In this document: positions 39,632 to 39,748 of the stretch, piece after piece
How positions within the stretch are numbered: the first letter of the stretch is position 1
Layout: every line of letters begins with the position of its first letter
Virus record (IMG/VR): IMGVR_UViG_3300028844_003786
Location: 1 to 39,748 of that record
Direction: 5' to 3' (one strand)
Source: a virus
DNA: 39,748 bases
Translations under genes and position numbers: made by a program
The notes under the pieces: generated by a model
What the model saw: only the letters and a program-made list of their open reading frames with translations
Databases searched by the model: none
What the model was told of the DNA's origin: nothing

Positions 39632-39748
39632 AGTTGCTATTATTTGTGCGAATTATAACTATGGGGACTACATTATTCCTGCCATAGAAAGTATCATAGG
39701 TCAAACATACAAAGGGGAGCTTCGTTTGTATGTTGTAGACGATGGATC
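39621..39748 (+). CDS. GT2-family glycosyltransferase, 5' end (cut by window end)
   Basis: The ATG at 39621 follows GGGAGGAG by four bases and overlaps the previous stop. The 42 residues present read KVAIICANYNYGDYIIPAI, then SIIGQTYKGEL and LYVVDDGS, which is the nucleotide-sugar-binding opening of GT2 enzymes. The gene continues beyond the window. Confidence 0.85.
   Translation, partial: MLPKVAIICANYNYGDYIIPAIESIIGQTYKGELRLYVVDDG

Noticed and set aside
1-39748. Open frames on the minus strand and in alternative + frames (for example 2062-2352 + and 20070-20279 -)
   Set aside because: They lie opposite or inside well-supported genes, lack ribosome sites or show low-complexity translations, and are read as shadows.
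1-39748. tRNA genes, CRISPR arrays, insertion sequences, attachment sites
   Set aside because: By eye I found no cloverleaf-like sequence, no regularly spaced direct repeats outside the DUF285 gene and no transposase or integrase; a dedicated tRNA search could still find one.

Overview
The window reads as a piece of the genome of a tailed bacteriophage (Caudoviricetes), AT-rich and tightly packed, probably from an aquatic environmental lineage. All supported genes lie on the + strand. Many neighbours overlap by ATGA, TAATG or 8-14 bases, and most starts have a purine-rich Shine-Dalgarno sequence. The gene content is viral: a RecA/UvsX-like recombinase, a DnaB-like helicase, a CHC2/Toprim primase, a dNMP kinase, an RNR pair, PhoH, a small sigma-like factor, tail-like structural proteins and a holin-like peptide. 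No terminase, portal, recognisable major capsid gene, integrase, tRNA or CRISPR array was seen, so this is only part of a genome. The host cannot be named from the sequence. No gene-free stretch exceeds about 200 bases.

Layout. (1) 1-2831: end of an upstream gene, a secreted His-rich protein, a DUF285/BspA-type repeat protein (likely surface adhesin or fibre) and a Lys-rich protein that may be a head protein. (2) 2825-6087: first sugar cassette with a cytidylyltransferase, a WavE-like protein, a GT8 and a GT4 glycosyltransferase. (3) 6080-8402: a papain-like peptidase followed by four small membrane-anchored proteins, one holin-like; this may be a lysis or envelope module. (4) 8411-11600: small unknown proteins, a sigma-like factor, and a probable abundant structural protein with its own promoter and a textbook terminator. 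(5) 11779-15687: nrdA, nrdB, a small gene and a MazG-like pyrophosphohydrolase. (6) 15721-17904: a tail-tube-like protein and PhoH, closed by a second strong terminator.

(7) 17982-27897: FmdB-like zinc ribbon, small unknown genes, recA-like recombinase, a PD-(D/E)XK-type nuclease, a sulfotransferase, replicative helicase, primase, dNMP kinase and a Cas4/RecB-like Fe-S nuclease. (8) 27894-33410: a sulfotransferase remnant, a strong sigma70-type promoter, then a replisome operon. Here the DNA polymerase III alpha subunit is split into two separate genes, with a small gene, a glycosyltransferase-like gene, a DnaQ-like proofreading exonuclease and another small gene between the halves; SSB follows. 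(9) 33407-39748: second sugar/methyl island with GT4 and GT2-like enzymes, FkbM and other methyltransferase-like proteins, running off the window end.

Together these genes suggest a phage that supplies its own dNTPs, replicase, recombination proteins and transcription factor, and that carries a large set of enzymes able to modify surface glycans (of virion or host) with sugars, methyl groups and perhaps sulfate. The most unusual points are the split polymerase with an accessory gene inside it, the intact sulfotransferase plus a decayed second one, and a GYGTAT motif recurring upstream of structural genes that may mark a phage-specific promoter class.
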